Shown piece by piece: positions 6,992 to 15,222 of a stretch of 29,270 nucleotides of DNA. Origin of the DNA: an uncultured Prevotella sp. (lineage in GTDB: Bacteria; Bacteroidota; Bacteroidia; Bacteroidales; Bacteroidaceae); contig CAMTJK010000003.1 of the NCBI GenBank assembly GCA_947072805.1, positions 1 to 29,270 on the forward strand, given 5' to 3'. Position 1 is the first letter of the stretch. Each line of letters opens with the position of its first letter. A program made the position numbers and the translations under genes. The notes under the pieces are model-generated. The model saw nothing but the letters and a program-made list of their open reading frames with translations, ran no database searches and was not told the DNA's origin.

Positions 6992-9304
6992 CTATTTGAC
7001 GATTTTATATCTCGCAAATTTTAAAAGCAATTGTTTTATTCCCACATGTTCAAAATTTACGGTTGCTTTAAGATTCTCTCCACAACCTTCCATGTTTGTA
7101 ATTGTTCCACGCCCAAATCTTTGATGTTCAATTACCACTCCAATGTATAGTTGTCCTTTGGTTATTCTTTCTGTATCATTCGAAGCATAGACACCGTCAA
7201 TATTTGATTTTGATGTGACTGAAGAATCTGAATTATATGAAGAGTGACGTTTTATCGGTTGTTTGGACGTTATAGATTTGTAATAATCCTTTTGTACATT
7301 TGGGGATCTATATTCTGCACTGTAGGTATCATGACGAGAAACAATCTTAATCAATGAAGGATCAAAATCCTTGATAAAACGTGATGGCGTATCATATTCC
7401 ATACGACCATATCTGAATCTATTCTGTGCGCATGTAATTATACAACGTTTTTCCGCCCTCGTAACAGCCACATATAGTAATCTTCGTTCTTCCTCAAGTT
7501 CTCTCATTGAATTGCAACTCAACGGAGATGGAAATATGTTTTCCTCTACCCCAACAACAAAAACATTCGGGAATTCAAGTCCCTTAGCACTATGTATAGT
7601 CATGAGTGATACTTTAGGAGTTTCATTTTCTTCGCTATCCTGTTCACTTAACAGTGATACTTCTTGCAAATAATCATCCAAAAAATAATTATCTTTTTTA
7701 TCTTCCTCTTCTCTTTCTGTTACAAAGTTCTGCATTGCTGCAAGAATTTCTACAATATTTTCTTGTCTTGCAATATCTTCTGGCTCCTTACCAGATGCAA
7801 TATCCTTCATTATTCCTGTATTGATTATTATCTCTTTTCCCAAAGTATATGCATCAACAGTTGTTGCCTGCAAAAGCCATGAAGATATCATTTCTCTGAA
7901 ATTAGCTAGTTTTGCCAATACAGTCTTGCCAACTTTAAGACCGTAGTATTCAGGTGATTCTACTATTCTCCATAAGCTTACATTATATTCGTTGGCTTTT
8001 TCGATTATTTTATTTAGCGTTGTTTCACCGATACCTCTTGTCGGATAATTTATAATTCTTCTCAGGGCCTCTTCGTCATCAGGATTGACAACCAGCCTGA
8101 AGTATGCTATAACATCCTTAATCTCTTTTCTTTGATAGAAACTAAGACCACCAAATATGCGATAAGGAATATTCATCTTACGCATACATTCTTCAAAGCT
8201 ACGACTTTGTGAATTAGTTCTATATAAAATTGCGAAGTCGCTAAAATCACAATTATCTGCTCTTTTTAGTGTCATTATATCACGACAGACAATCAATGCT
8301 TCTTCCATATCACTATATGCAGGCTTTACAACAAGTCGGTCTCCTTGCTCTTTTTCACTGAATGTATCTTTGGGTATCTGTCTTGCATTATGTTTTATCA
8401 AACTATTTGCAGCCTGTACTATATATTTAGTCGACCGATAATTCTGTTCAAGCTTGAATATTTTGGCATTAGTATATAAATTTGTAAAGCCAAGAATATT
8501 GTCAATATCAGCCCCTCTGAAGCCATATATGCTTTGAGCATCATCACCAACCACACATATTTTTTGATGTTCCTTTGTAAGTTGTATTATTATTGCCTGT
8601 TGAGCGTAATTTGTATCCTGGTATTCATCCACTAAAACATATTTGAAAATATCTGCATATTTTCTTCTAATATCATCATTATCATTTAATAAATAGTACG
8701 TATTTAATAGCAAGTCATCAAAATCCATTGCGTTAGCCTGTCTGCATCTTGCAGAATATCGTATATATATATCCTTTATAAGGGGCATTCTTCTCAGGAC
8801 ATCTTCCCTTATCGTTGTACTGCTTGAAGCATATAAATGAGAAGTTATAAGGCGATTCTTAGCCATACTTATCCTGTCAGAGACCATATTTGCCTTATAT
8901 GTCTTGTCATCAAGACACATTTCCTTGATAATGTTTTTTATCAACGAGCGTGAATCCCCTTGGTCGTATATCGTGAAATTCCTATTATATCCCAGCAAAG
9001 AGGCTTCAGCACGTAATATCCTTGAAAATACGGAGTGAAATGTTCCCATATTTAGACGTCTTGCGTCATCATATCCAACAAGAGCCCCAATTCTTTCCTT
9101 CATCTCCTTTGCCGCTTTGTTCGTAAATGTAAGAGCCAATATATTCCAAGGGGCATATCCATTCTTCAGAAGATATGCTATTTTATGTGTCAATACTCTT
9201 GTTTTCCCAGAACCAGCTCCTGCAATAACCAAAGATGCTCCTTCACAATACTCCACTGCATCACGTTGGCATTTATTCAACGCTTCTAATATCCTATCTT
9301 CCAT
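6992..9304 (-). CDS. UvrD/PcrA-type superfamily 1 DNA helicase
   Basis: ATP-dependent 3'-5' DNA helicase of the UvrD/PcrA/Rep group, acting in excision repair and clearance of replication or recombination intermediates. All helicase motifs are visible in order: Walker A AGAGSGKT (28-35), motif Ia ALTFTNKAA, Walker B VLVDEYQDT, motif III VVGDDAQSIYGFRGAD, motif IV LEQNYRS, motif V TIHSAKGLEFPNV, and motif VI RRLLYVAVTRAEK. The 770-residue length fits. The C-terminus (about 640-770) has a serine/lysine-rich linker and a small final domain (GVVIEHQRFGRGTI) resembling the PcrA C-terminal RNA polymerase-interaction (Tudor-like) domain. It lies 51 bases downstream of the sigma factor gene on the same strand and may be co-transcribed with it. 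Confidence 0.94.
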   Translation of the reverse strand: MEDRILEALNKCQRDAVEYCEGASLVIAGAGSGKTRVLTHKIAYLLKNGYAPWNILALTFTNKAAKEMKERIGALVGYDDARRLNMGTFHSVFSRILRAEASLLGYNRNFTIYDQGDSRSLIKNIIKEMCLDDKTYKANMVSDRISMAKNRLITSHLYASSSTTIREDVLRRMPLIKDIYIRYSARCRQANAMDFDDLLLNTYYLLNDNDDIRRKYADIFKYVLVDEYQDTNYAQQAIIIQLTKEHQKICVVGDDAQSIYGFRGADIDNILGFTNLYTNAKIFKLEQNYRSTKYIVQAANSLIKHNARQIPKDTFSEKEQGDRLVVKPAYSDMEEALIVCRDIMTLKRADNCDFSDFAILYRTNSQSRSFEECMRKMNIPYRIFGGLSFYQRKEIKDVIAYFRLVVNPDDEEALRRIINYPTRGIGETTLNKIIEKANEYNVSLWRIVESPEYYGLKVGKTVLAKLANFREMISSWLLQATTVDAYTLGKEIIINTGIMKDIASGKEPEDIARQENIVEILAAMQNFVTEREEEDKKDNYFLDDYLQEVSLLSEQDSEENETPKVSLMTIHSAKGLEFPNVFVVGVEENIFPSPLSCNSMRELEEERRLLYVAVTRAEKRCIITCAQNRFRYGRMEYDTPSRFIKDFDPSLIKIVSRHDTYSAEYRSPNVQKDYYKSITSKQPIKRHSSYNSDSSVTSKSNIDGVYASNDTERITKGQLYIGVVIEHQRFGRGTITNMEGCGENLKATVNFEHVGIKQLLLKFARYKIVK

Positions 9305-9355
9305 TTAATTCGACATTGAAAGCTGATTTATTCATAATCTAATAACACCGGAAAC

Positions 9356-10066
9356 TTATGACAAGAAATCCTGTTTTGAATCACGTTTAATCTTACGTAA
9401 TGCCTTGTTTCTTATCTGTCTAACTCTCTCACGCTTGAGACCCATTTTATCTCCTATTTGTGCTAAGGTCAATTTCTCGCAATCAATACCGAAAAAAAGA
9501 GTAAGAACAGAACGCTCTCTTTCGTTAAGTGATTTGAGAATGTTCTTCATCTCACTTGATGTGTTGGCGTCAATGAGATGAGCGTCAGCACATGGTGAAT
9601 TAATGTTTTCTATAAGTCCAAGGAGATTCATATTTTCACGTCCTCCCAACGGAGCATCTGCCGACAATGCTTGTCTTACATTTCTCTTTGACATATTTCC
9701 ACATTTATCATTCCTCCACAGCAGGTCACTCTGCTCTTTTATAGCATGTTCGATACTTTTTATAATGTACGGTGATGCATAAGAAACAAAACGCACACCA
9801 CGTCCTGCATCGAAGTTTCTCGCTGCTTTTATGAGAGCCATATTTCCTTCACTTATTAAATCCTCAATATCTACCCCCTTGTTTTTGTACTTGTTAGCAA
9901 TGGAAATTACGAATTTCAGATTTGCCTTTGCGAAGTCTTCAAGCGCTTTTTCATCTCCACATTTGACACGTTCGGATAACTCTCTTTCCTCACAGTCATT
10001 CAACTTTTGTTCGTTACAAATATCTGAAATATATCTGTCAAATGAATTGTTACTTTTTTCTTGCAT
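9356..10066 (-). CDS. short sigma-70 family RNA polymerase sigma factor
   Basis: A promoter-specificity factor of 236 residues, shorter than the roughly 286-residue primary sigma of Bacteroidetes. Region 2 spans about 45-112 (ANLKFVISIANKYKNKG, then DLISEGNMALIKAARNFDAGRG). Region 3 is compressed, and region 4 (about 175-230) ends with the helix-turn-helix LTLAQIGDKMGLKRERVRQIR. No region 1.1 is present. The stretch where primary sigmas have a WWIRQ-type segment reads SPYIIKSI, so this is probably an alternative (group 2/3-like) sigma, not the housekeeping one. A perfect -7 box is 25 bases upstream of the ATG, and an imperfect 20-bp inverted repeat lies farther upstream. Its regulon cannot be predicted from the window. 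Confidence 0.88.
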   Translation of the reverse strand: MQEKSNNSFDRYISDICNEQKLNDCEERELSERVKCGDEKALEDFAKANLKFVISIANKYKNKGVDIEDLISEGNMALIKAARNFDAGRGVRFVSYASPYIIKSIEHAIKEQSDLLWRNDKCGNMSKRNVRQALSADAPLGGRENMNLLGLIENINSPCADAHLIDANTSSEMKNILKSLNERERSVLTLFFGIDCEKLTLAQIGDKMGLKRERVRQIRNKALRKIKRDSKQDFLS

Positions 10067-10091
10067 ATTGCTTTTATAATTATTTCTTATG

Positions 10092-10099
10092 CAAATGTA
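10092..10099 (-). promoter_or_regulatory. -7 promoter box for the sigma factor gene
   Basis: The minus strand reads TACATTTG, an exact match to TAnnTTTG, 25 bases ahead of the ATG at 10066. At the expected -33 position (10119-10122) the minus strand reads TTTC, one base off TTTG, with a 19-base spacer. This is the best-spaced promoter in the window. Confidence 0.65.
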
Positions 10100-10121
10100 C
10101 TTAAAAAAGTGGAATATAGAA

Positions 10122-10178
10122 AGAAATCGAGTAGAAGATAAACGCCTATGATTAACGATTATCTCCTATTCGATTTCT
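10122..10178. repeat. 20-bp inverted repeat upstream of the sigma factor promoter
   Basis: Arm 10122-10141 and arm 10159-10178 are complementary at 18 of 20 positions (AGAAATCGA...AGATAA against TTATCT...TCGATTTCT), with a 17-base loop. The inner end of the arm touches the predicted -33 site of the sigma gene. It could be an operator, or a terminator for the upstream nadE unit, although the minus-strand tail (TTCTATATTCC) is only moderately T-rich. Confidence 0.6.
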
Positions 10179-10200
10179 ATTATTTTCGATGATTATATAA

Positions 10201-10240
10201 TGAGGGTACGCCAATTATGACACACCCTCAAGCTTTTTTT
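10201..10240. terminator. hairpin with T run, near the end of nadE
   Basis: TGAGGGT (10201-10207) pairs with ACCCTCA (10224-10230), followed on the plus strand by AGC and seven T (to 10240). Both flanking genes are on the minus strand. There the hairpin is followed only by ATTATATAATC, so nadE termination at this site would be weak. The T run is oriented for a plus-strand transcript. Confidence 0.45.
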
Positions 10241-10260
10241 GAATTCATTAAACTTTAGTA

Positions 10261-12201
10261 CTATAACTCATCACATTCTTTCAACCATATGGCAGAGGAT
10301 GAATCACTTGACATTCTCCAATCACCACGAGGACTAAGGCTTACACTTCCAATCTTAGGACCGTCAGGCAAACATGAGCGTTTGAATTGTTGGTTAAAGA
10401 AACGACGCAAAAAAACTTTCAGCCAATGCTTTATCGAATCATCTGTATATTTACATACATTTCCATTTGCTCCATTAAATGCTTGTTTGGCCATCATATA
10501 AATTTTAGTTGGACGGAATCCGAAACGAAGGAAATAATAGAGAAAAAAGTCATGTAACTCATAAGGTCCAACTAAATCTTCCGTCTTTTGCATTATATTG
10601 CCGTTTTCGTCAGCTGGTTTCAGTTCTGGACTTATAGGTGTATCTATTATATCAATAAGAGTTTCTTTAGATAATTCATCCATCTCGTTATTTGCAATGT
10701 AGTCTACTAAATGTCTGATAAGTGTTTTGGGCACTCCTGCATTGACTCCATACATTGACATGTGATCACCGTTATAGGTAGCCCATCCGAGGGCCAGTTC
10801 ACTCATATCCCCAGTACCTATTACAAGAGCAGACAGTTTATTAGCCAAATCCATAAGTATTTGTGTCCTTTCTCTTGCTTGACTGTTTTCGTATGTTATG
10901 TCATGTACGAACTGGTTATGTCCAATATCTTCGAAATGCTGAGTTACACTTTTTGAAATGTTTATTTCTCTTATTGTTATTCCCAAAGCAGACATTAACG
11001 TAATGGCATTATCATGTGTTCGGTCTGTTGTACCGAAACCAGGCATTGTTACGCCAATAATACCCTTTCTATCTATTTTAAGTTTATCGAATGCACGTAT
11101 ACATACCAATAGAGCCAATGTCGAATCAAGCCCACCACTAATACCGAGTATGACTTTCGTCGAATTTGTATGTACAAGTCTTTTTATAAGACCAGCTGAT
11201 TGGATATTCAAAATTTCTTCGCAACCTTCTGCCAATGTGTCTTTTGGAGGTATGAAAGGTAGTGGATCAATATCCCTCATAAGACAAAAGTCACGTGGGG
11301 TTATTGGTTTTGCTTCTATAACTTCTGCTTGTGCATGCCGCTGTGCATTTATGTAAGTAGTATTTGTTCTACGTTCAGCCTGAAGTCTTTCAACATCCAC
11401 CTGTCCTATGCATATTTGCGATGATAATGAAAAACGTTGTCCATGGTATAACAACTTTCCGTTCTCAAAAATTAAGGCATTTCCTGCATATACCACATCT
11501 TGCGTACTTTCACCATATCCACAACCAGAATAAACATAGGCAGACATAGTTCTGGCACTTTGTTGCGACAGAAGAGACCTCAAGTAAGCATGTTTACCTA
11601 TCAGTTCATTGCTTGCAGAAAGATTAAAAATTATCTCGGCTCCGGCTAATGCCAGATTATTGCTTGGAGGTATTGGAGCCCATAGATCCTCGCAGATTTC
11701 TACTCCAAATTTTACTCCATCCATTGTTGAAAATATTTTAGGCTTTGCAGACACTTTAATTGGACTTCCTCCTAAATATATTTCAGTATCGTTCAAATCT
11801 TGAGCAGAAGCGAACCATCTCTTCTCGTAAAATTCGTTATAATTTGGTAAGTATGTCTTTGGAATGAGTCCCAATATACTTCCATGTTGAATTACAATAG
11901 CACAATTTAACAGAATTCCATTAACCGATACCGGCAAACCAACTATTGATATGATATCAAGCATTCTAGTAAAATCAAGAAGTTGCATCAATGCCTCTTC
12001 CGATTTTTCCAATAGCAACTGCGATCTAAATAAGTCCTGACAGGAATAACCTGTTATACATAATTCTGGAAAGACAATTATTTCTACGCCCTTTCCTTCT
12101 GCCTGTGCTATAAGATTCTCAATCTCGTGTATGTTATAGTCTGTATCAGCCACTCTTACAGAAGGAACGGCCGCCGCAACAGTTATAAATCCGAATTTCA
12201 T
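10261..12201 (-). CDS. nadE: glutamine-dependent NAD(+) synthetase
   Basis: Final step of NAD synthesis: amidates deamido-NAD with ammonia released from glutamine. The N-terminal nitrilase-type glutaminase domain (1-about 290) shows the Glu-Lys-Cys triad at Glu46 (FPELCITGY), Lys115 (IPKTYLPN) and Cys170 (GVEICEDLW). The C-terminal synthetase domain (about 325-646) has the PP-loop SGGLDS at 355-360 and GTGDMSELALGW for substrate binding. The 646-residue length is normal for the two-domain enzyme. It is the last gene of the long moxR-bat run, seven bases after the Smr gene, so it is probably expressed partly by read-through. No internal promoter was recognised. Confidence 0.96.
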   Translation of the reverse strand: MKFGFITVAAAVPSVRVADTDYNIHEIENLIAQAEGKGVEIIVFPELCITGYSCQDLFRSQLLLEKSEEALMQLLDFTRMLDIISIVGLPVSVNGILLNCAIVIQHGSILGLIPKTYLPNYNEFYEKRWFASAQDLNDTEIYLGGSPIKVSAKPKIFSTMDGVKFGVEICEDLWAPIPPSNNLALAGAEIIFNLSASNELIGKHAYLRSLLSQQSARTMSAYVYSGCGYGESTQDVVYAGNALIFENGKLLYHGQRFSLSSQICIGQVDVERLQAERRTNTTYINAQRHAQAEVIEAKPITPRDFCLMRDIDPLPFIPPKDTLAEGCEEILNIQSAGLIKRLVHTNSTKVILGISGGLDSTLALLVCIRAFDKLKIDRKGIIGVTMPGFGTTDRTHDNAITLMSALGITIREINISKSVTQHFEDIGHNQFVHDITYENSQARERTQILMDLANKLSALVIGTGDMSELALGWATYNGDHMSMYGVNAGVPKTLIRHLVDYIANNEMDELSKETLIDIIDTPISPELKPADENGNIMQKTEDLVGPYELHDFFLYYFLRFGFRPTKIYMMAKQAFNGANGNVCKYTDDSIKHWLKVFLRRFFNQQFKRSCLPDGPKIGSVSLSPRGDWRMSSDSSSAIWLKECDEL

Positions 12202-12208
12202 TGAATAA

Positions 12209-13285
12209 TTATTTAATAGTTACTTGTGTGGCACCATATCCGTATTCTTGAAATGATGCATCCTGGTAGATATATTGTTTATAACGATAACGCAATTCTT
12301 TTATTAGGGCACTGCGGAGAACACCCTCACCCTTGCCATGTATAAATATTATTTTTGTACCTTTTTTCTTCTCGTATGTTTTTAAGGTTTTGTGAAATAT
12401 ATCAATTTGATAATTCAATATTTCTGAAGCGGAGAGTCCGGAAACAGAGTCCAATAATTCATTTGCGTGCAAATCTACTACAACTGGAGTTTCAGACCTG
12501 TCTTTCTTAATATTTTTCTTTGCTTGTTGAAATGATACTTGATCTAGGTTTATTTTTGTTTGCATTTCAACTTCAAGCTGTGTAGGATCAAGTAGTACAG
12601 ATCTAACAGCCTTGTCTTTCTCGACGATGGTATATATAAGAGCATTTTGCTCAAAAAAATCATTCTCTTTAAAGGTATGCAGCTTGTAAAACTTTACAGT
12701 ATCAAGCCTGATTTGTACATCAATAGAAGGCTTGATTATAAAAGGCTTATTTCTCTTGTATGCAACGATTTGTACACATATACGTTCCATAGAATTAAGC
12801 TCGTCTCGTCCTAGCTCCTGTATAAAAAGTTTTGTGTTGGGCTCTACCTCTGCAGAGGAGTACAATGTCCATTCAGCCCCTTCTGCTATCATATACGTAT
12901 AACGCATATAATAATTACTGTCATTAATAAAGTAACTTTCAAAACGAGTTGAATTAAATTCCTTTATATCAAGAGGAACAAAAGCAATATATGCATTTAA
13001 GCTATCACCGCCTTTCCTTTCTTCTATTGGTTTTTTGAATGTTATAGGTCTATCAGCAGGATCGTCTTCCGATTCATGCTGAGGAAAATGATTTTCAGAT
13101 GATTTATTCTGTATTAAATGAGATACGGTATACTCATCTTCATTTGCAACAACAACTTCGTTTATCGGTGTCGGTATCTGAAAACCATCTGCGTCTTCTA
13201 CAAGAACAATGTTTCTTCCTTGAAACCCAGCAATAACTCCACCACCGATTTCACTAAGAAATCGAACTTTATCCCCTATTTTCAT
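12209..13285 (-). CDS. DUF2027 / Smr-domain protein
   Basis: 358 residues. The N-terminus (1-about 50) is a small beta-barrel-like segment beginning MKIGDKVRFL, followed by a charged linker (55-95), a central beta-rich DUF2027-type region (about 96-245), a basic segment, and a C-terminal Smr domain (about 266-358). The Smr hallmarks are VDLH at 270-273 and HGKGEGVLR at 316-324. Smr domains bind and often nick nucleic acids; some act on mRNA in ribosome rescue, and the MutS2-linked ones act on DNA or ribosomes. The arrangement is Bacteroidetes-typical. It lies five bases after the queA-type gene and seven before nadE. The exact substrate is unknown. Confidence 0.85.
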   Translation of the reverse strand: MKIGDKVRFLSEIGGGVIAGFQGRNIVLVEDADGFQIPTPINEVVVANEDEYTVSHLIQNKSSENHFPQHESEDDPADRPITFKKPIEERKGGDSLNAYIAFVPLDIKEFNSTRFESYFINDSNYYMRYTYMIAEGAEWTLYSSAEVEPNTKLFIQELGRDELNSMERICVQIVAYKRNKPFIIKPSIDVQIRLDTVKFYKLHTFKENDFFEQNALIYTIVEKDKAVRSVLLDPTQLEVEMQTKINLDQVSFQQAKKNIKKDRSETPVVVDLHANELLDSVSGLSASEILNYQIDIFHKTLKTYEKKKGTKIIFIHGKGEGVLRSALIKELRYRYKQYIYQDASFQEYGYGATQVTIK

Positions 13286-13290
13286 ATTAT

Positions 13291-14505
13291 TTACGGAATT
13301 AATAACGAACTATCACCATAACTTAAAAATCTAAAACCATGTTCTAAAGCATACCTATAGATAAGTTTCCAATTTCCTTGTACAAAAGCACTAACAAGCA
13401 GTAGCAGTGTGCTCTTGGGTTGATGGAAATTTGTAATAAGCATTTTTACAACCTTATATTCATAGCCGGGAACTATAATGATTTGTGTGCTTGTGTGTAT
13501 GATATTAAGATTATTCCTATTTAGATAATCAAGTATATTTTGCATTGCTTGAACAGGTGTTATACATTCTTTCACAGTGTATGGTTCCCATTGGTTTATA
13601 TGTAACTCATCCTCTGAAATATTTGGATTAACAGACAATTTAAGCCCCATATAATATAGGCTTTCAAGCGTACGGACACTTGTAGTTCCTACAGCTATTG
13701 CCATGGCATTGTGCTGTATAAGCTTCTCGATAGTTTCCTTGTGTACACTGATGTATTCCGTATGCATCTCGTGATCTGAAATACAATCACATTTAACAGG
13801 CTTGAATGTACCCGCTCCTACGTGTAATGTTATTTCATCTCGTTCTATTCCTGATTTATCAATTTGTGCGAGGACTGATTCTGTAAAATGCAATCCTGCA
13901 GTAGGTGCAGCGACACTTCCTTTTATTTTTGAATAAACAGTTTGATATGTTGTTTTATCGCTATCCTGTGTCTTACGATTAAGATATGGTGGTATTGGCA
14001 ATTCACCTATTTCATCAAGAATCTCTGCAAAAGAAATATTTTTATTATCCCATGAAAATTTTACACGATGTGATGTGCGCTCTTCGTTAATGTATTCTGC
14101 ATACAGATTTACAGGGTTACCCTTTATCATGAATTTTCGGGCGAGCGTACCTTCTTTCCATTTCTTTAGATTTCCTATTAGACATAACCATGAGCATTCT
14201 ACTGTTGTTTGAAACATAGCCTCATAATCAACAGGATGATATGGTTCAAGCAAAAAAATCTCTATATTTGCTCCGGTATTCTTCTTGAAATGCATCCTTG
14301 CTTGTATGACTTTCGTGTTATTAAAAATCATCAAGGCATCTTTAGGTAAATAATCTGTTATCCTATAGAAAATGTCTTCGCAAATTTTACCCTTACGATA
14401 AATAAGCAACTTGGAATGATCACGTTTCTCTATCGGAAATTTTGCTATACGTTCATCCGGCAAGGGATAGTCGTAATCACAAATATGTATATTTTTAGTA
14501 TCCAT
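13291..14505 (-). CDS. queA: S-adenosylmethionine:tRNA ribosyltransferase-isomerase (QueA family, long form)
   Basis: Transfers and isomerises the ribosyl group of AdoMet onto preQ1 at tRNA position 34, giving epoxyqueuosine. Family motifs are PDERIAKFP near the N-terminus, FNNTKVIQARM, VAAPTAGLHFT, HVGAGTFKPV, AVGTTSVRTLES and TNFHQPKSTLLLLVSAF. At 404 residues it is about 50 longer than the E. coli enzyme (356). An added stretch sits around the NPNISEDELHINQWEPY region. Bacteroidetes often carry this longer form, sometimes beside a classical QueA, so the precise substrate could differ. It lies 12 bases after the PAP2 gene. Confidence 0.87.
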   Translation of the reverse strand: MDTKNIHICDYDYPLPDERIAKFPIEKRDHSKLLIYRKGKICEDIFYRITDYLPKDALMIFNNTKVIQARMHFKKNTGANIEIFLLEPYHPVDYEAMFQTTVECSWLCLIGNLKKWKEGTLARKFMIKGNPVNLYAEYINEERTSHRVKFSWDNKNISFAEILDEIGELPIPPYLNRKTQDSDKTTYQTVYSKIKGSVAAPTAGLHFTESVLAQIDKSGIERDEITLHVGAGTFKPVKCDCISDHEMHTEYISVHKETIEKLIQHNAMAIAVGTTSVRTLESLYYMGLKLSVNPNISEDELHINQWEPYTVKECITPVQAMQNILDYLNRNNLNIIHTSTQIIIVPGYEYKVVKMLITNFHQPKSTLLLLVSAFVQGNWKLIYRYALEHGFRFLSYGDSSLLIP

Positions 14506-14517
14506 GGTCAGAACAGG

Positions 14518-15216
14518 TTAGGCCATCATCATGCATGCACGAATAATTGAATATATAAATAAGAGTATTAATACATTGATAACTATATCAACATCTATTT
14601 GTTGGTATCCGGTTGAGGTATATTGTGATGAAATAAATCTCATTCCATTAGACATTTTAGTATTGATCTTAAAATAAAGGAAATATATGACAAGTCCTGA
14701 AATACCTCCCCATAATAATCCACATAAAATATCACCAGGATAATGGACTCCAAGATACATACGTGTCCAACAATTTAGCAGAGACCAGGTTAAAAGAAAA
14801 AAAGTTAGAATTTTATTGCGAACTAAAAAACTAAAAAAAACAGCAATGCTGAACGTATTAGCGGCATGAGCAGAAAAGAAACCGTATCTGCCCCCCCTAT
14901 AACCATCTACGATATCAACACAAAATCCTATTTCTGAATCATGAGTTGGACGGAACCTTGCAACATTAGGCTTTACAAAAGTGTCATCTACTGTCCCTGC
15001 CAATAGTACACATAGTGCTGCACATGAAACAATCAGTAATATTTGTTTCATACTTTCACTGTTCCTAAGAACAAGATAGAACAAGGCAACATACAAAGGT
15101 ATCCATGTTGTAGCTGTCGTCAAAGTGGTAGCAAGTCCGTCAATGAATAACGAGTCGCTTCCATTTACGAGCAACAGCATATCCTTGTCAAATCGTATGA
15201 TAGAATCCCAATCCAT
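14518..15216 (-). CDS. PAP2-family membrane phosphatase
   Basis: Integral membrane lipid or undecaprenyl-pyrophosphate-type phosphatase of 232 residues with about five or six membrane segments. The three catalytic motifs are complete: Lys82 with RP at 89-90 (KPNVARFRP), SAH at 115-117 (FFSAHAANT), and R152 / H158 / D162 (TRMYLGVHYPGD). The catalytic histidines therefore face the periplasm in the usual topology. Substrate is not predictable; recycling of undecaprenyl pyrophosphate or dephosphorylation of lipid A are the common roles. It follows batD-batE by six bases, suggesting an envelope function linked at least in expression to the Bat proteins. Confidence 0.9.
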   Translation of the reverse strand: MDWDSIIRFDKDMLLLVNGSDSLFIDGLATTLTTATTWIPLYVALFYLVLRNSESMKQILLIVSCAALCVLLAGTVDDTFVKPNVARFRPTHDSEIGFCVDIVDGYRGGRYGFFSAHAANTFSIAVFFSFLVRNKILTFFLLTWSLLNCWTRMYLGVHYPGDILCGLLWGGISGLVIYFLYFKINTKMSNGMRFISSQYTSTGYQQIDVDIVINVLILLFIYSIIRACMMMA

Positions 15217-15222
15217 TTTCTT

